DNA of 64,000 nt from Rhodovulum bhavnagarense (GCF_004343505.1 NZ_SLXU01000006.1:1-64000), one strand, 5' to 3'; positions 19,276 to 28,076 are shown, counted from the first letter of the stretch. A program made the numbers and translations. Notes: generated by a model not told the origin, from the sequence alone.

Positions 19276-19509
19276 TCAGTCGCCGAACAGGGCGGCCAGG
19301 TCGAGGCCGGTCTTGCCCTGCACGATCTCGGCTTTCAAATCTTCGACATAGGCGTTTTTCGCCCGAATCAGCAGCGCCTGCATCTTTTGCGCGTGCTGCA
19401 TCTGGGCGGTGGCGTGCTGATAGGCGGCCAGCGCCTCGCGCCCCTGCGCGCTCAGCGTCGAGAGGTCGTAATCCTTGCCATCCAGCCGCAGGATCGGGGG
19501 GCGGGTCAT
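19276..19509 (-). CDS. DUF6447-like small protein (copy 2)
   Basis: 77-aa protein with the same layout as its downstream neighbour: a LDGKDYDLSTLSAQGREAL opening and a helix ending in RAKNAYVEDLKAEI, plus a C-terminal extension GKTGLDLAALFGD. Its ATG overlaps the stop of copy 3 (ATGA), and copy 1 starts 15 bases after its end, so the three are co-translated. It is probably a diverged duplicate. Confidence 0.72.
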   Translation of the reverse strand: MTRPPILRLDGKDYDLSTLSAQGREALAAYQHATAQMQHAQKMQALLIRAKNAYVEDLKAEIVQGKTGLDLAALFGD

Positions 19510-19715
19510 TCGTCACTCATCCCCATCTCGCGGCGCAACGCGGCCATATAGGCGGTGCGGGCGGTGTCGGCCACCGCCCATTCGTTGTTGAGTTGCCAAA
19601 TCCGCATGTCGCAAAACCGGATATTGGCAAGCAGTGACCGGCCCGTGTCGTCCAGGCCCGTCATGTCGTGGCTGTTTTCATATAGCTTGGCGATGTCAGG
19701 GGGTATGGGGGGCAT
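19506..19715 (-). CDS. DUF6447-related small protein (copy 3)
   Basis: 69-aa protein beginning MPPIPPDIAKLYENSHD. Its helical part contains GLDDTGRSLLANIRFCDMRIWQLNNEW and ends TARTAYMAALRREM, matching TARATYAQALKAEL of copy 1. The ATG at 19715 has AAAAGGAT just upstream; the 27 in-frame codons further 5' fall in a GC-rich hairpin region and are excluded. First gene of the triplet. Confidence 0.65.
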   Translation of the reverse strand: MPPIPPDIAKLYENSHDMTGLDDTGRSLLANIRFCDMRIWQLNNEWAVADTARTAYMAALRREMGMSDE

Positions 19716-19741
19716 CTGGCATCCTTTTCGGTGCGGCAAAA

Positions 19742-19822
19742 GAGGCCCCCGTGGGACGCGGGGGCCTCGGTCGGCCGCGAACGGCCGAGGTGGCACCAGC
19801 CCCTTGGGCCGGGCTGGTGCCG
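19742..19822. terminator. Cluster of GC-rich hairpins downstream of the secreted-protein fragment
   Basis: Three inverted repeats follow one another: GAGGCCCCCG / CGGGGGCCTC (19742-19768), TCGGCCG / CGGCCGA (about 19771-19788) and GGCACCAGCCC / GGGCTGGTGCC (about 19792-19821). None has a T run, so termination is inferred from position between the RTX-like fragment and the DUF6447 triplet. Confidence 0.4.
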
Positions 19823-19830
19823 GGGTCGCA

Positions 19831-20388
19831 TCAGGCGATCAGGTCCTCGCTCGCCGACAGGATGCCCGCCTCGATATTGAAGGACAGGGCGTCCAGATCG
19901 ACACCGGTCAGCGTGACCTTGGTCATGTCGCTGGGGGTCGAGCCATTGCCGGCAAAGGCGAAATTCTCGACATAGAGATCCACGCCGGTTGTCGTTTGAT
20001 CGGCAAAGATTTCCAGGATCGCCACATCGCCCAACGCATCGGCCGTGGTTTCATCCTCGCCCATCTCGACAAAGGTATAGCCCTCGCCAAAGAACAGCCG
20101 GTCGATGCCCGCGGTGCCAAAGTTGCTGATCGTCGTATCCGTCTCGGATTCAAAGACGGTCACGTCGTCATAGCTGGTGAACGTCACGGTTTCACCGTAA
20201 TCTACCAGGTTCAGGCCCAGGCCCGAGGGGTCAGCGTTGGCCCCGTTGGCGATGGCATCCTCGGCGGCGGTCACGTCGGCCTTTAGATCCGTCAGCGTGC
20301 CGTTCAACGCCGCAAGGTCATCGACCAGGCCATTGGTGACCTCCCACGCGGCCACGGCATCGTTGAATTCGGCCAGCGCATCCGCAGA
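19831..20388 (-). pseudogene. C-terminal fragment of a secreted RTX/adhesin-like protein (type I secretion substrate)
   Basis: About 185 codons, open from 20388 to the stop at 19831. The sequence is acidic, poor in lysine/arginine and rich in D, T, G and A. It has a coiled segment (DDLAALNGTLTDLKADVTAAEDAI), then TDTTISNFGTAGIDRLFFGEGYTFV and TGVDLYVENFAFAGN, and ends LSFNIEAGILSASEDLIA. Such C-termini are typical of large type I-secreted surface proteins of roseobacters. The frame has no proper start: a TGA lies directly upstream at the junction with the TolC fragment. A GTG at 20355 could in principle start a 174-aa protein. Confidence 0.65.
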
Positions 20389-21404
20389 TCACGGCAAATG
20401 CCAATGTCGGCACGCTGCGCGAAACGGGCGGCATCGCGGATGAGACGACAACGGGGATTGCCGGCGGGCTGACCATTTCACAACTTGTCTACGATGGCGG
20501 CGCAAGCCGGGCCGAGGTGAATGGCGCCACGGCCGAGGCGCTTGCCGCGCGGGCCGAGCGCGTGGCGCAAGGCAACGCGCTGGCGCTTGAGGCCGCGCGC
20601 GCCTGGATCGATACTTGGCAATTCGATGCGCGCCTGCGCCTGCTGCGTTCGCGCACCGACGAGATGAACCGCTTGATCGCCCAGATAGAGCGGATGGCCT
20701 CTAACGGCATGATCGACCGCGGCGCGCTGGAAAGTGCCCGCCACCAGGTCATCGACATCGCACTCGAACAAACGCGGCTAGAGGCGGATCTGAACGAGGC
20801 GCGGGTTCGCTATGCTCGTTTCTTCAATCGCCCCCTCGGGCAACCCGCCCGCCCCTCAGACCTGGCCTCCTCGCCAGAGGTCCGCACGGCCGCGAAATCC
20901 TGGCAGCAATCCCCCCAACTGCACCGCGCCGCCGCCGAACTTATTGTCGCGCAGACCGGTGTGGAAAGGGCCACTGCCGCGTTCCGCCCCCGCGCCCGGT
21001 TTCAGGCTGGCGTGACCTCTCCGATGGAACAAGAAGAAAGCACCGATCTTTCTGTGGGCCTGGTCCTCGAATACACTTTCGGCGATGGCGGGCGCCGCAG
21101 GTCCGAACTTGACTCTGCCCGGGCCCGCCACGCTGCGGCCGAAGCGCAGCTTGCGGATGCCCAGCGCGCACTCAAGGCGGAAATCGACGCCTCCCTGGAT
21201 CAATTGGACGCAATAGAGCGATCGATGCCCCTGGTGGCACGACAGATCACGCTCAGCGCCTCCGAGGCAAAGACGGCCCGGTCGCAGATCGCAACCGGAC
21301 AAACGAACCTGCGCCAGCTTATCGAGGCTGAAATAGAGAATTATCGCGCCCAGGATCGTCATATCGCCATGCAGGCCGAACGCCAGATTCTTTTGCTGAC
21401 GATA
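20388..21404 (+). pseudogene. TolC-family outer membrane efflux protein fragment
   Basis: About 339 codons of a TolC-like outer-membrane factor. It starts abruptly within the first structural repeat (GGLTISQLVYDGGASRAEVN) and continues through the helical barrel (ESARHQVIDIALEQTRLEAD; LEYTFGDGGRRRSELDSARA; GQTNLRQLIEAEIENYRAQD). The signal peptide and first ~90 residues are missing, no start codon is available, and similarity stops around ILLLT at 21,400, before the normal C-terminus. Both ends are broken: the left end abuts the secreted-protein fragment, the right end abuts unrelated lower-GC DNA. TolC partners carry type I secretion substrates across the outer membrane. Confidence 0.78.
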
Positions 21405-21465
21405 TGTGATCTCAGCCTATGCGCTTATCGACACGCTGATCCAAAGCTCTGCCCATCAATCAGGT

Positions 21466-22161
21466 ATGGCCGGGGAAATGCAGCACCAACAAGGGCACCG
21501 AGTTAAGGAGGTCGAGACCTACTGGGAGTTTCGGTGCAATGATCCCATCGGCACAGTGCGCAGTCTTGAACCAGTCTTCCGCAACCTTGGCACATCCTCC
21601 AACTATCGCGAATATGGAGAGGTCGCGCATGAAGTTGGGCGTGATGGCAACGCACCCCGACTGTCTGCCCAACTTCTCACCGGCATAAAAGGAGTGGTAT
21701 ATCCAAAGACCACAAACAGGTTGCGCTTGGAGATCAGGCACAAACACCCTCAAGTACCGGGTCTTGCGAGCACATATCCGTCCATACAGGACTTCGTTCT
21801 CTCCCTTGACAACTTATCGGTTGATGCAGCCGAGCATGCAAATCAGTTGCTCGATGTCTTGACCGATGAATTGCCACCTGCGCCGGAACCTGAAACCGCC
21901 TATGAGTTCGTTCGGCATGTCATTGCCGCGTGTGACAGTGATGCAGATGCAAGACACTTGCTCAGCGTCTTGGTTCACCAAAACGGCTATCGTGTTCTTG
22001 CAAATGACCCTCTGCGTGCAGCGGTTTTAAGGCTTCGAACCTCGGGTGTCCTTCAGCGTGTTCGGCCTAGAGCATCTTCGCTCGTCCTGTCAGGGCCATA
22101 CCGCGCAGCTGCGCGTCTGCTGGCTGAGAACCCTGCACTCGTCGGTATAGACGACCAATGA
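21466..22161 (+). CDS. Hypothetical protein in inserted DNA
   Basis: Unrecognised protein of 231 aa if the ATG at 21466 is used. It is soluble and mixed alpha/beta. The opening VKEVETYWEFRCNDPIGTV and the late segments ETAYEFVRHVIAACDSDADARHLL and LVHQNGYRVLANDPLRAAVLRLR suggest a folded domain, but no motif is clear. GC content and codon use are visibly lower than in neighbours. It fills the gap between the broken ends of TolC and the secretion ABC transporter, so it probably came in with an insertion. The start is uncertain and no good ribosome site is seen. Confidence 0.5.
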   Translation: MAGEMQHQQGHRVKEVETYWEFRCNDPIGTVRSLEPVFRNLGTSSNYREYGEVAHEVGRDGNAPRLSAQLLTGIKGVVYPKTTNRLRLEIRHKHPQVPGLASTYPSIQDFVLSLDNLSVDAAEHANQLLDVLTDELPPAPEPETAYEFVRHVIAACDSDADARHLLSVLVHQNGYRVLANDPLRAAVLRLRTSGVLQRVRPRASSLVLSGPYRAAARLLAENPALVGIDDQ

Positions 22162-22197
22162 ACCCCGGTGCACGCTGCTCCGATGCCCTGAAAAACT

Positions 22198-22623
22198 TTA
22201 TCCACAGTCTGTGCTGCAATCGGTTGCCGGGCAATGACTTTGCTTCAACTCACCGGGGCGCATCTCGCCAAGGCTGGCCTCGAGGCCCACATGGCGTAGC
22301 GCAGAGACCGCAGAGCCTGGATCGAAGGTTTCGCTTGTCAGTTCGGGCAGGTCGCGCACCGCGCCGGACGAAAAGGCCATGCCGGAAAGCGACAGGATGT
22401 GCCGCACCGCCAGAATGAGCGCTGTCTCGGCGTCGTACTGGCCCCCCGTGATACCGGCAGGGGGGATGTCGTGACCAGCCCGCGCGTCGGTGACAGCGTC
22501 GAAGATGACCGACGGGCTATTATCCGGCACCCGGCGCGGGGATGCCTCGGCAAGGTCGGCTTTCGCACGGTGCGTATCCGGGCTGCTTGCCCCTGACCGT
22601 GCGAGTGTCACGTCATTCGCCAT
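22198..22623 (-). pseudogene. N-terminal fragment of a type I secretion ABC transporter (LapB/RtxB-like, C39-like domain)
   Basis: The ATG at 22623 has AAGGAAAGG seven bases upstream and opens MANDVTLARSG. Residues about 60-130 resemble the inactive C39 peptidase-like domain of type I secretion ATPases: TALILAVRHILSLSGMAFSSGAVRDLP, then ALRHVGLEASLGEMRPGELK and the start of SHCPA. The frame then runs into unrelated codons and stops at 22198, so the membrane and ATPase domains are gone. Together with the TolC and secreted-protein fragments it indicates a dismantled type I secretion locus. Confidence 0.65.
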
Positions 22624-22768
22624 GTCTGACCTTTCCTTCGTCATCTCTTTTTGGTGCGCCGCGGGCCGCGGGCCACCCTGGGGTCACGCGTTTCGCGCAG
22701 GCCCACCCATCATCGCACGGGCCCACCGCCGAGCCCGATCCGCTGTGCAAGCTTTCCGGTGCGCGACT

Positions 22769-23356
22769 CTATCGTCGCATAAACTCCGGCCAATACGTCG
22801 GTTCGGCCATCATCAGCCATTGCCGGTCAATCAATACGTTATCGTCTGTTGAGTTGATCGGACGCTCGTTGCGAACGAGAGGCGGACGGGTTGTCGCGGC
22901 CAGGTCAGGAACCGGAACACTTGCGTTAGAATGATCCCCGGAACGGAATGCGCCGACGATGGATGGGGCTGGGCTTTGATATGCCAACGCCCTTGTTGGG
23001 TTGATTGTTACGTCGGCGGTGCAGTAATAGCGCGATGGCCCGAAATTGTTGAAGCCAGTCTGCTGGATCACGATTTCGCCCGCTATCAGCGCTGCACCCT
23101 CTTGAACCACGCCGTTCCTTTTGTGTGAACGGAAGGGTATCTTCCACCGGTTTGTACGTCTTTGGTGATCCCGCAAGGGGGTGAACTCATACTGCTCACC
23201 GTTTATAGAATGCCAAGTCCGGCGAGACAAATAGCTTGCAAGCGCTTCAATCTCAGTAAAGGAGGTGTCGAATATCCACTCGCCAAAGACGATGGCAATT
23301 TTGTCTTGCTTTGCCTGTGTCGCGGTTACCTGAACCCCTCGTTCAAACGCCATCAT
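22769..23356 (-). CDS. Hypothetical protein, probable integrative-element cargo
   Basis: Unrecognised 195-aa protein downstream of, and co-directional with, the integrase. The N-terminal part (KIAIVFGEWIFDTSFTEIEALASYL) and middle (GVVQEGAALIAGEIVIQQTG, RYYCTADVTINPTRALAYQ) look like a folded alpha/beta protein; the C-terminal 60 residues are proline/arginine-rich. GC is clearly below the window average. Two tandem ATG codons at 23351-23356 give an uncertain start, and no strong ribosome site is visible. It ends short of the secretion ABC fragment. Confidence 0.5.
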   Translation of the reverse strand: MMAFERGVQVTATQAKQDKIAIVFGEWIFDTSFTEIEALASYLSRRTWHSINGEQYEFTPLRDHQRRTNRWKIPFRSHKRNGVVQEGAALIAGEIVIQQTGFNNFGPSRYYCTADVTINPTRALAYQSPAPSIVGAFRSGDHSNASVPVPDLAATTRPPLVRNERPINSTDDNVLIDRQWLMMAEPTYWPEFMRR

Positions 23357-23435
23357 ATTTGATTTGCTGCTCTCTCATTCCCTTCCCCTAGATCACTCAT
23401 AGTACTCTTAGTAGGGGGCGGGCAAACAAATCAGA

Positions 23436-25313
23436 TCACCTGTGCAAATGGCTCACATCCAGCCCGCTATATGCGACACGTGACACCTCTTCGTTCAGAC
23501 GATTGATCAGGTGCCCGTGACCATAGACACTGTCCATCTTGTTGTAGTCTACCCATCCCATAAGTTGTTCTCGGAACTCAAGGCGCACATCGGCTTCGCG
23601 CAGCGCGTCGTTGAATGCGTTGCGAAAGCTATGGAACACTTTACGCCTTGGCACCCAAATTCCCGTTGGCTTCAGAAAGGTGCGGAACCTCTTGGAAAAC
23701 TGATCCGACATCTTCGCGGCTTCACGACATGGCATGTCCGGGAACAGCCACTCGCGGTCTGCCGCTTGCACGTAGTCTAAGAAGCCGATCTTGATCAGCT
23801 CGGGGTGGATCGGCACCTTTCTTAGAGAGTTCTTGGTTTTTAGGCGCTTGACGTATTCACCGTCACGGTAGTCAGCCCCGACGGGCTTGTCATTCACCGA
23901 GATGAAATGCACGCCATCGGTTTCCCGAATGTCCGACCGTTCGAGCTGCAAGACCTCCTGCATCCGCAGGCCTGAGAAGGCAGAAATAAGCGGCACCCAG
24001 AAGCGGCTTCGACGCGGGTGGTTGGGTCCGGGCCTGTTGATACCATGTTCGTCATTCTGGCAGCCGGTGTAGAGCGGCTGTTGGAAGATGATCTGAAGTT
24101 CGTTGACGCTAAACGGCTCGTAACCTTCCTCATGCTCAGCAAAGCTGACTGGGCGCGAGGGCTTCACGACCTTGACGCGCTGGGCGGGATTGATGGCAAG
24201 CCAGTCTTTGTCGATGGCGAACTCGAACACCTCACGCAACACGGCAAGGTTCTTGTCCGCCTCTTTGAAGCGCTGCGCGGGTTCGCCGGTCTTCTTAGCG
24301 AACATCTCAGCCGCCTTGCGCAAAGTCTTGCCCTTGTAATGCCGCGAGACGTAGGGCGGTACGGTGACAAACAGATCAACGATAGATTGACACTGTTCCC
24401 GCGTGATTTTGGAGATAGGAACCCGCGTGCCGATCTCTTCATTCAGCGCGCGGCAGGCGGTCAGCAACTGATCGTATCGAGACTTACCGACCTGCCGTTT
24501 GCGCTGAGCGAGATAGCTATCAACCAGCTCGCCGACGCGGACTTCCTTGTGGGGCTTGATGGTCACAGTTGGATCAAGCGCAGGTCCAAAGGCCGGGTTT
24601 TGCAGGGATGGGTGGCGCTGATCAGAAACGGCTTCCAGTTTGCGCCGCGCCATCTCCGCATGTGCTGCGGCCAGCCGATCAGCGAGGCGTTGAAAATGAG
24701 GGTTTGCCCGTAGCTCAGCGGTCACGCGGAGCCGTTTGACTTTGGACCCTTTGCGTTTGCTCGTGACTGTTTCTTCAAACTCCGCATGATCCAAGAAGTT
24801 GTATTTGATGAGTTGGCGAAGCGCCGTGAGATGATAAACGACCTGTATATCTTGGTCAGGATACTCCTGAGCGCGGCTTTCATCCCCTACATGCAACGCG
24901 TCAGCGCGGTCATATTCGAGCGCCAGATCAATCAGAATTTCGTCGCGATTGGCCTCGGTAACACCGGCACGATAACCGCCTGTCGCCTGAACGGACCGTT
25001 CAAGCTCGTGGAAGTACCCGATGGCAATCTGGTCAATCTCATGATCGGTGAGTTCAAACTTGAACCCCGGTTCAGCGTCGGTTGCCTTTATGGGTGCAAG
25101 GGGCACAGCCGCGAGCTTGCCTTCTAGACGCTTGATCTCGGCATCGGTTCTGACCCCGAAGGTCTTGGCACGTTCACAAGCTTCCCGATGGGAAACTCCG
25201 GCCATTCGTTCGACCCATTGGGTCTTCCCCGCGAGTTCTTGGATGTTCGCAGGCACCCGGCGGCGCAGCTTCCAACCCTTGTCATCGCGGCTGAGATATT
25301 GCTGCTTAGGCAT
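23436..25313 (-). CDS. Tyrosine site-specific recombinase (integrase with DUF6538 N-terminus)
   Basis: 625 aa from the ATG at 25313. The N-terminus (YLSRDDKGWKLRRRVPANIQELAGKTQWVERM) matches the DUF6538 beta-type arm domain found in alphaproteobacterial integrases. A SAM-like core-binding region lies about 240-390. The catalytic domain holds SAFSGLRMQEVLQLERSDI (first Arg), KKNSLRKVPIHPEL-like lysine region, HSFRNAFNDAL (His-x-x-Arg) and a final Tyr in MDSVYGHG. All five key positions seem intact, so it may be active. It lies next to the 3' end of tRNA-Met, a classic integration site. An alternative start is five codons upstream. Confidence 0.88.
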   Translation of the reverse strand: MPKQQYLSRDDKGWKLRRRVPANIQELAGKTQWVERMAGVSHREACERAKTFGVRTDAEIKRLEGKLAAVPLAPIKATDAEPGFKFELTDHEIDQIAIGYFHELERSVQATGGYRAGVTEANRDEILIDLALEYDRADALHVGDESRAQEYPDQDIQVVYHLTALRQLIKYNFLDHAEFEETVTSKRKGSKVKRLRVTAELRANPHFQRLADRLAAAHAEMARRKLEAVSDQRHPSLQNPAFGPALDPTVTIKPHKEVRVGELVDSYLAQRKRQVGKSRYDQLLTACRALNEEIGTRVPISKITREQCQSIVDLFVTVPPYVSRHYKGKTLRKAAEMFAKKTGEPAQRFKEADKNLAVLREVFEFAIDKDWLAINPAQRVKVVKPSRPVSFAEHEEGYEPFSVNELQIIFQQPLYTGCQNDEHGINRPGPNHPRRSRFWVPLISAFSGLRMQEVLQLERSDIRETDGVHFISVNDKPVGADYRDGEYVKRLKTKNSLRKVPIHPELIKIGFLDYVQAADREWLFPDMPCREAAKMSDQFSKRFRTFLKPTGIWVPRRKVFHSFRNAFNDALREADVRLEFREQLMGWVDYNKMDSVYGHGHLINRLNEEVSRVAYSGLDVSHLHR

Positions 25314-25414
25314 GTCTTGCATGCCCATTGCGTACCACCGTTGTGTACCACTTTCCAGTGAAAAGCAGTAGGAAAACTAAGCCTTCTAGAGAAAACAGTG
25401 GTTTACGGGGTGTG

Positions 25415-25491
25415 TGGTAGCGGAGGAGGGACTTGAACCCCCGACACGCGGATTATGATTCCGCTGCTCTAACCAACTGAGCTACTCCGCC
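25415..25491 (-). tRNA. tRNA-Met (anticodon CAT), elongator type
   Basis: Minus-strand 77-nt cloverleaf with encoded CCA: acceptor GGCGGAG/CTCCGCT, D arm GCTC...GAGC, anticodon stem GCGGA/TCCGC with loop ATCATAA (anticodon CAT), T arm with GGTTCAAGT. G1 pairs with U72, unlike initiator tRNA, so elongator Met is preferred; Ile2 (lysidine-modified CAT) cannot be strictly excluded. The adjacent integrase gene suggests the 3' half is an attachment site. Confidence 0.93.
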
Positions 25492-25650
25492 ACGAGCGAG
25501 GGGCTAGGTATTCGAGGCGCCGGGGGTCGTCAAGGGGAAAAGCGGGGACGGCAAATGCACGGTTAACATTCAAAATATTGAATTTAACCCATGGTCCTCA
25601 TATCCTATTCACCTCGCGCCGCGTGCGCCATCCTTCAAAGGAGATTCGAA

Positions 25651-25854
25651 ATGACCCTCGACCGTGCCGTCCTGTTATTTGCAGGCTTCATGATCCTCTT
25701 GACGCTGGCCCTTGGCACCTGGGTTTCGGGCTGGTGGTATCTTTTCACCGCCTTCATCGGCGTGAACATGATGCAAAGCGCCGTTACCGGCTTCTGCCCT
25801 GCCGCGATCGTGTTCAAGAAACTGGGGATCAAGCCTGGCACCGCCTATGACTGA
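25651..25854 (+). CDS. DUF2892 (YgaP-like transmembrane) protein
   Basis: 67-aa protein with two hydrophobic segments (AVLLFAGFMILLTLALGTW and WYLFTAFIGVNMMQSAVTGF) and the family ending FCPAAIVFKKLGIK, as in the membrane part of YgaP/DUF2892 proteins, where CP follows the second helix. AAAGGAG lies eight bases before the ATG. It stands alone beside tRNA-Met. The family is linked to rhodanese or sulfur metabolism in other genomes, but nothing here confirms that. Confidence 0.82.
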   Translation: MTLDRAVLLFAGFMILLTLALGTWVSGWWYLFTAFIGVNMMQSAVTGFCPAAIVFKKLGIKPGTAYD

Positions 25855-25859
25855 TCCCC

Positions 25860-25888
25860 GCGGCCCCGGACTGTTGCGCCGGGGCCGC
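25860..25888 (+). terminator. Hairpin after the DUF2892 gene
   Basis: GCGGCCCCGG / CCGGGGCCGC with a nine-base loop, six bases after the DUF2892 stop. There is no clear T run, so this is a tentative terminator. Confidence 0.4.
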
Positions 25889-26148
25889 CATCCTCTGCCT
25901 CGCCCCCTGCAATCGAGGCCGCGCCGTGGTTGTCACACAATCGGGCAATCGCCCCCACAAATGGCTAAATGACTGGCGAGAAACCGCCATTGGGGGATAA
26001 ACGCAATTGTCCACTGCCCTTTATTGATGCAAAAGGGCACGGGTGAGGCTTATAGCCGGGCTGTAGGTCATTATGCGTTCGGGGGGACCACGCAGCCTGT
26101 TGCTGTTTTTTGGCAACGGGGACGGACGCGGTACGGGGTGAAATTTCG

Positions 26149-28041
26149 ATGATGAAATCTTTCGTAAAGTCGTTGTCCCGAACCCAAAAGAAACTGGTTC
26201 TTCTCGGCATGGACCTGGCCCTTGTGGCGCTGGCCCTGTTGATCGCGGCGATCGCGCAGGAAAACGCCTTTCCAGGCGGGGCCTGGTTTCGCCAGGCAGT
26301 GCCGGTCCTGGCAACGCTGTTGCCCTCTGCGGCGGCCATTTCGATCCTTCTGGGTATTCCGCGCATCCAGTTGAAAGCCTATGAAATCTCGGCAATGAGC
26401 CGCAGCGCCGCGGCGACCCTGGCGCTGGCCGCAATCCTCGGGCTGATCTGCACGTTGTTTCAACCGCTGCTGCGCCCCGGCGGGGTGGTGGTCTTTGCGC
26501 TGGCCTTCCTGGTGCTGACCGTTACAACCCGCCTCGTGCTGCTTCAGGCGCTTTTGGCGATCTATCGCGACACCGAATCCCACTGCCGGGTGCTGATCTA
26601 CGGCGCCGGCACCACCGGGATGCAACTGGCGCTCGCGCTCAAGGCGCATAACCAGATCACAGCGGTTGCATTCGTCGATGACAACCAGGTGTTGCAGGGC
26701 ACGACCGTTGCGGGGCTGACCGTACATGCCCCGAAAGAGCTGGACCGCCTTCTTGGGTATCACTCGATCGAGCGGGTGCTGATCGCGATTCCGTCACTTT
26801 CGCCGCCACGGCAGGCACAGATCGCCCGGCGCATCGCCAACGCCGGGGTCGAGGTTCAGGCAGTGCCCTCTTTCGCCCAACTGGTCGGGGCAGAGACCTT
26901 GACCGACAGCCTTGCGCCCGTTCTGCCCTCCAGTCTCCTGGGGCGAGAACAGGTAGACAGCGCGTTATCGGGGATCGTGAACGCCTATACTGGAAAGAAC
27001 GTGATGATCTCGGGCGCAGGTGGCTCGATCGGCTCGGAATTGTGCCGCCAGATCCTGAATTGCAACCCGGCGCGGCTGGTGTTGTTGGAACTGTCGGAAT
27101 ACGCGCTTTACAATATCGACAACGAGTTGCGCACCCTTGCCGAGGGGATGAATTGCGAAATCGTGCCGGTGCTGGGCACGGTGACCGACCGTCGCCAGGT
27201 GCGCACCGCGCTGGAAGAGTACGACGTCCAGGTTGTCTTGCATGCCGCCGCCTACAAGCACGTCCCGCTGATCGAGGCGAACGTGGTCGCGGGCCTTGCC
27301 AATAACGTTCTGGGCACCGCGACCATCGCCCAGGAGGCCGCGGCGCATGGCGTGGAACGCTTCATCCTCGTTTCCACCGACAAGGCCGTTCGGCCCGTTG
27401 GCGTGATGGGCGCGTCAAAGCGGCTGGCCGAACTGGTGGTGGGCGACACCGCGCGGCGCTGCCAGGCAGAGGGGCGCGGGTCGATCTTTGCCATCGTGCG
27501 GTTCGGCAATGTGCTGGGTTCGTCGGGCTCCGTGATCCCGCTGTTTCGCGAACAGATCGCGCGCGGCGGCCCGGTGACACTGACCCACCCCGACGTGACG
27601 CGCTATTTCATGACCGTGAACGAGGCAACGCAACTGGTGCTTTGCGCGGGCACCATGGCCAAGGGCGGAGAGATCTACGTTCTCGACATGGGCAAGCCGG
27701 TCAAGATTTCCGAACTGGCCCGACGCGTGATCGAAACCTCGGGCTATACCGTGCGCGATGCCGCCAACCCGCATGGCGACATCGACATCGCGATCACCGG
27801 TTTGCGCCCTGGCGAAAAGCTGCATGAACAACTGGCCGTGGGCGCAGATCTTGGCCGCACGGCAAACAGCAAGATCTTCATCGCCGAAGAGGCCGCTGTC
27901 TCAGAATTCCAGGTCGCGCGCGCGCTGCAAAGCCTCCGCAAGGCTTTGGCCACGGGCGATCCCGACCTTGTGCGGGCCGAGGCGATGCGCTGGGTCAACA
28001 TCAATCTCGAACAGGTTCAGGACCAGACCAAGCGCCTGTAA
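26149..28041 (+). CDS. Nucleotide-sugar 4,6-dehydratase/epimerase, WbpM/CapD/FlaA1-like membrane type
   Basis: 630-aa polysaccharide biosynthesis protein. Four N-terminal spans (about residues 15-150) are followed by a CoA-binding-like Rossmann domain (VLIYGAGTTGMQLALAL near 160) and the catalytic extended SDR domain starting at VMISGAGGSIGSELCRQIL near 285. The catalytic stretch VSTDKAVRPVGVMGASKR has Ser and Lys but Met in place of the usual Tyr, as in WbpM. It likely converts UDP-GlcNAc to a 4-keto-6-deoxy sugar for surface glycan. The ATG at 26149 is preferred over an upstream TTG. It converges on secA. Confidence 0.88.
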   Translation: MMKSFVKSLSRTQKKLVLLGMDLALVALALLIAAIAQENAFPGGAWFRQAVPVLATLLPSAAAISILLGIPRIQLKAYEISAMSRSAAATLALAAILGLICTLFQPLLRPGGVVVFALAFLVLTVTTRLVLLQALLAIYRDTESHCRVLIYGAGTTGMQLALALKAHNQITAVAFVDDNQVLQGTTVAGLTVHAPKELDRLLGYHSIERVLIAIPSLSPPRQAQIARRIANAGVEVQAVPSFAQLVGAETLTDSLAPVLPSSLLGREQVDSALSGIVNAYTGKNVMISGAGGSIGSELCRQILNCNPARLVLLELSEYALYNIDNELRTLAEGMNCEIVPVLGTVTDRRQVRTALEEYDVQVVLHAAAYKHVPLIEANVVAGLANNVLGTATIAQEAAAHGVERFILVSTDKAVRPVGVMGASKRLAELVVGDTARRCQAEGRGSIFAIVRFGNVLGSSGSVIPLFREQIARGGPVTLTHPDVTRYFMTVNEATQLVLCAGTMAKGGEIYVLDMGKPVKISELARRVIETSGYTVRDAANPHGDIDIAITGLRPGEKLHEQLAVGADLGRTANSKIFIAEEAAVSEFQVARALQSLRKALATGDPDLVRAEAMRWVNINLEQVQDQTKRL

Positions 28042-28076
28042 CGCCTGCACCGGCCTATTCCGTCACAGTCCATCCT

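Noticed and set aside
21500-21515. TTAAGGAGGTC taken as a ribosome site
   Set aside because: No start codon lies at suitable distance in the open frame.
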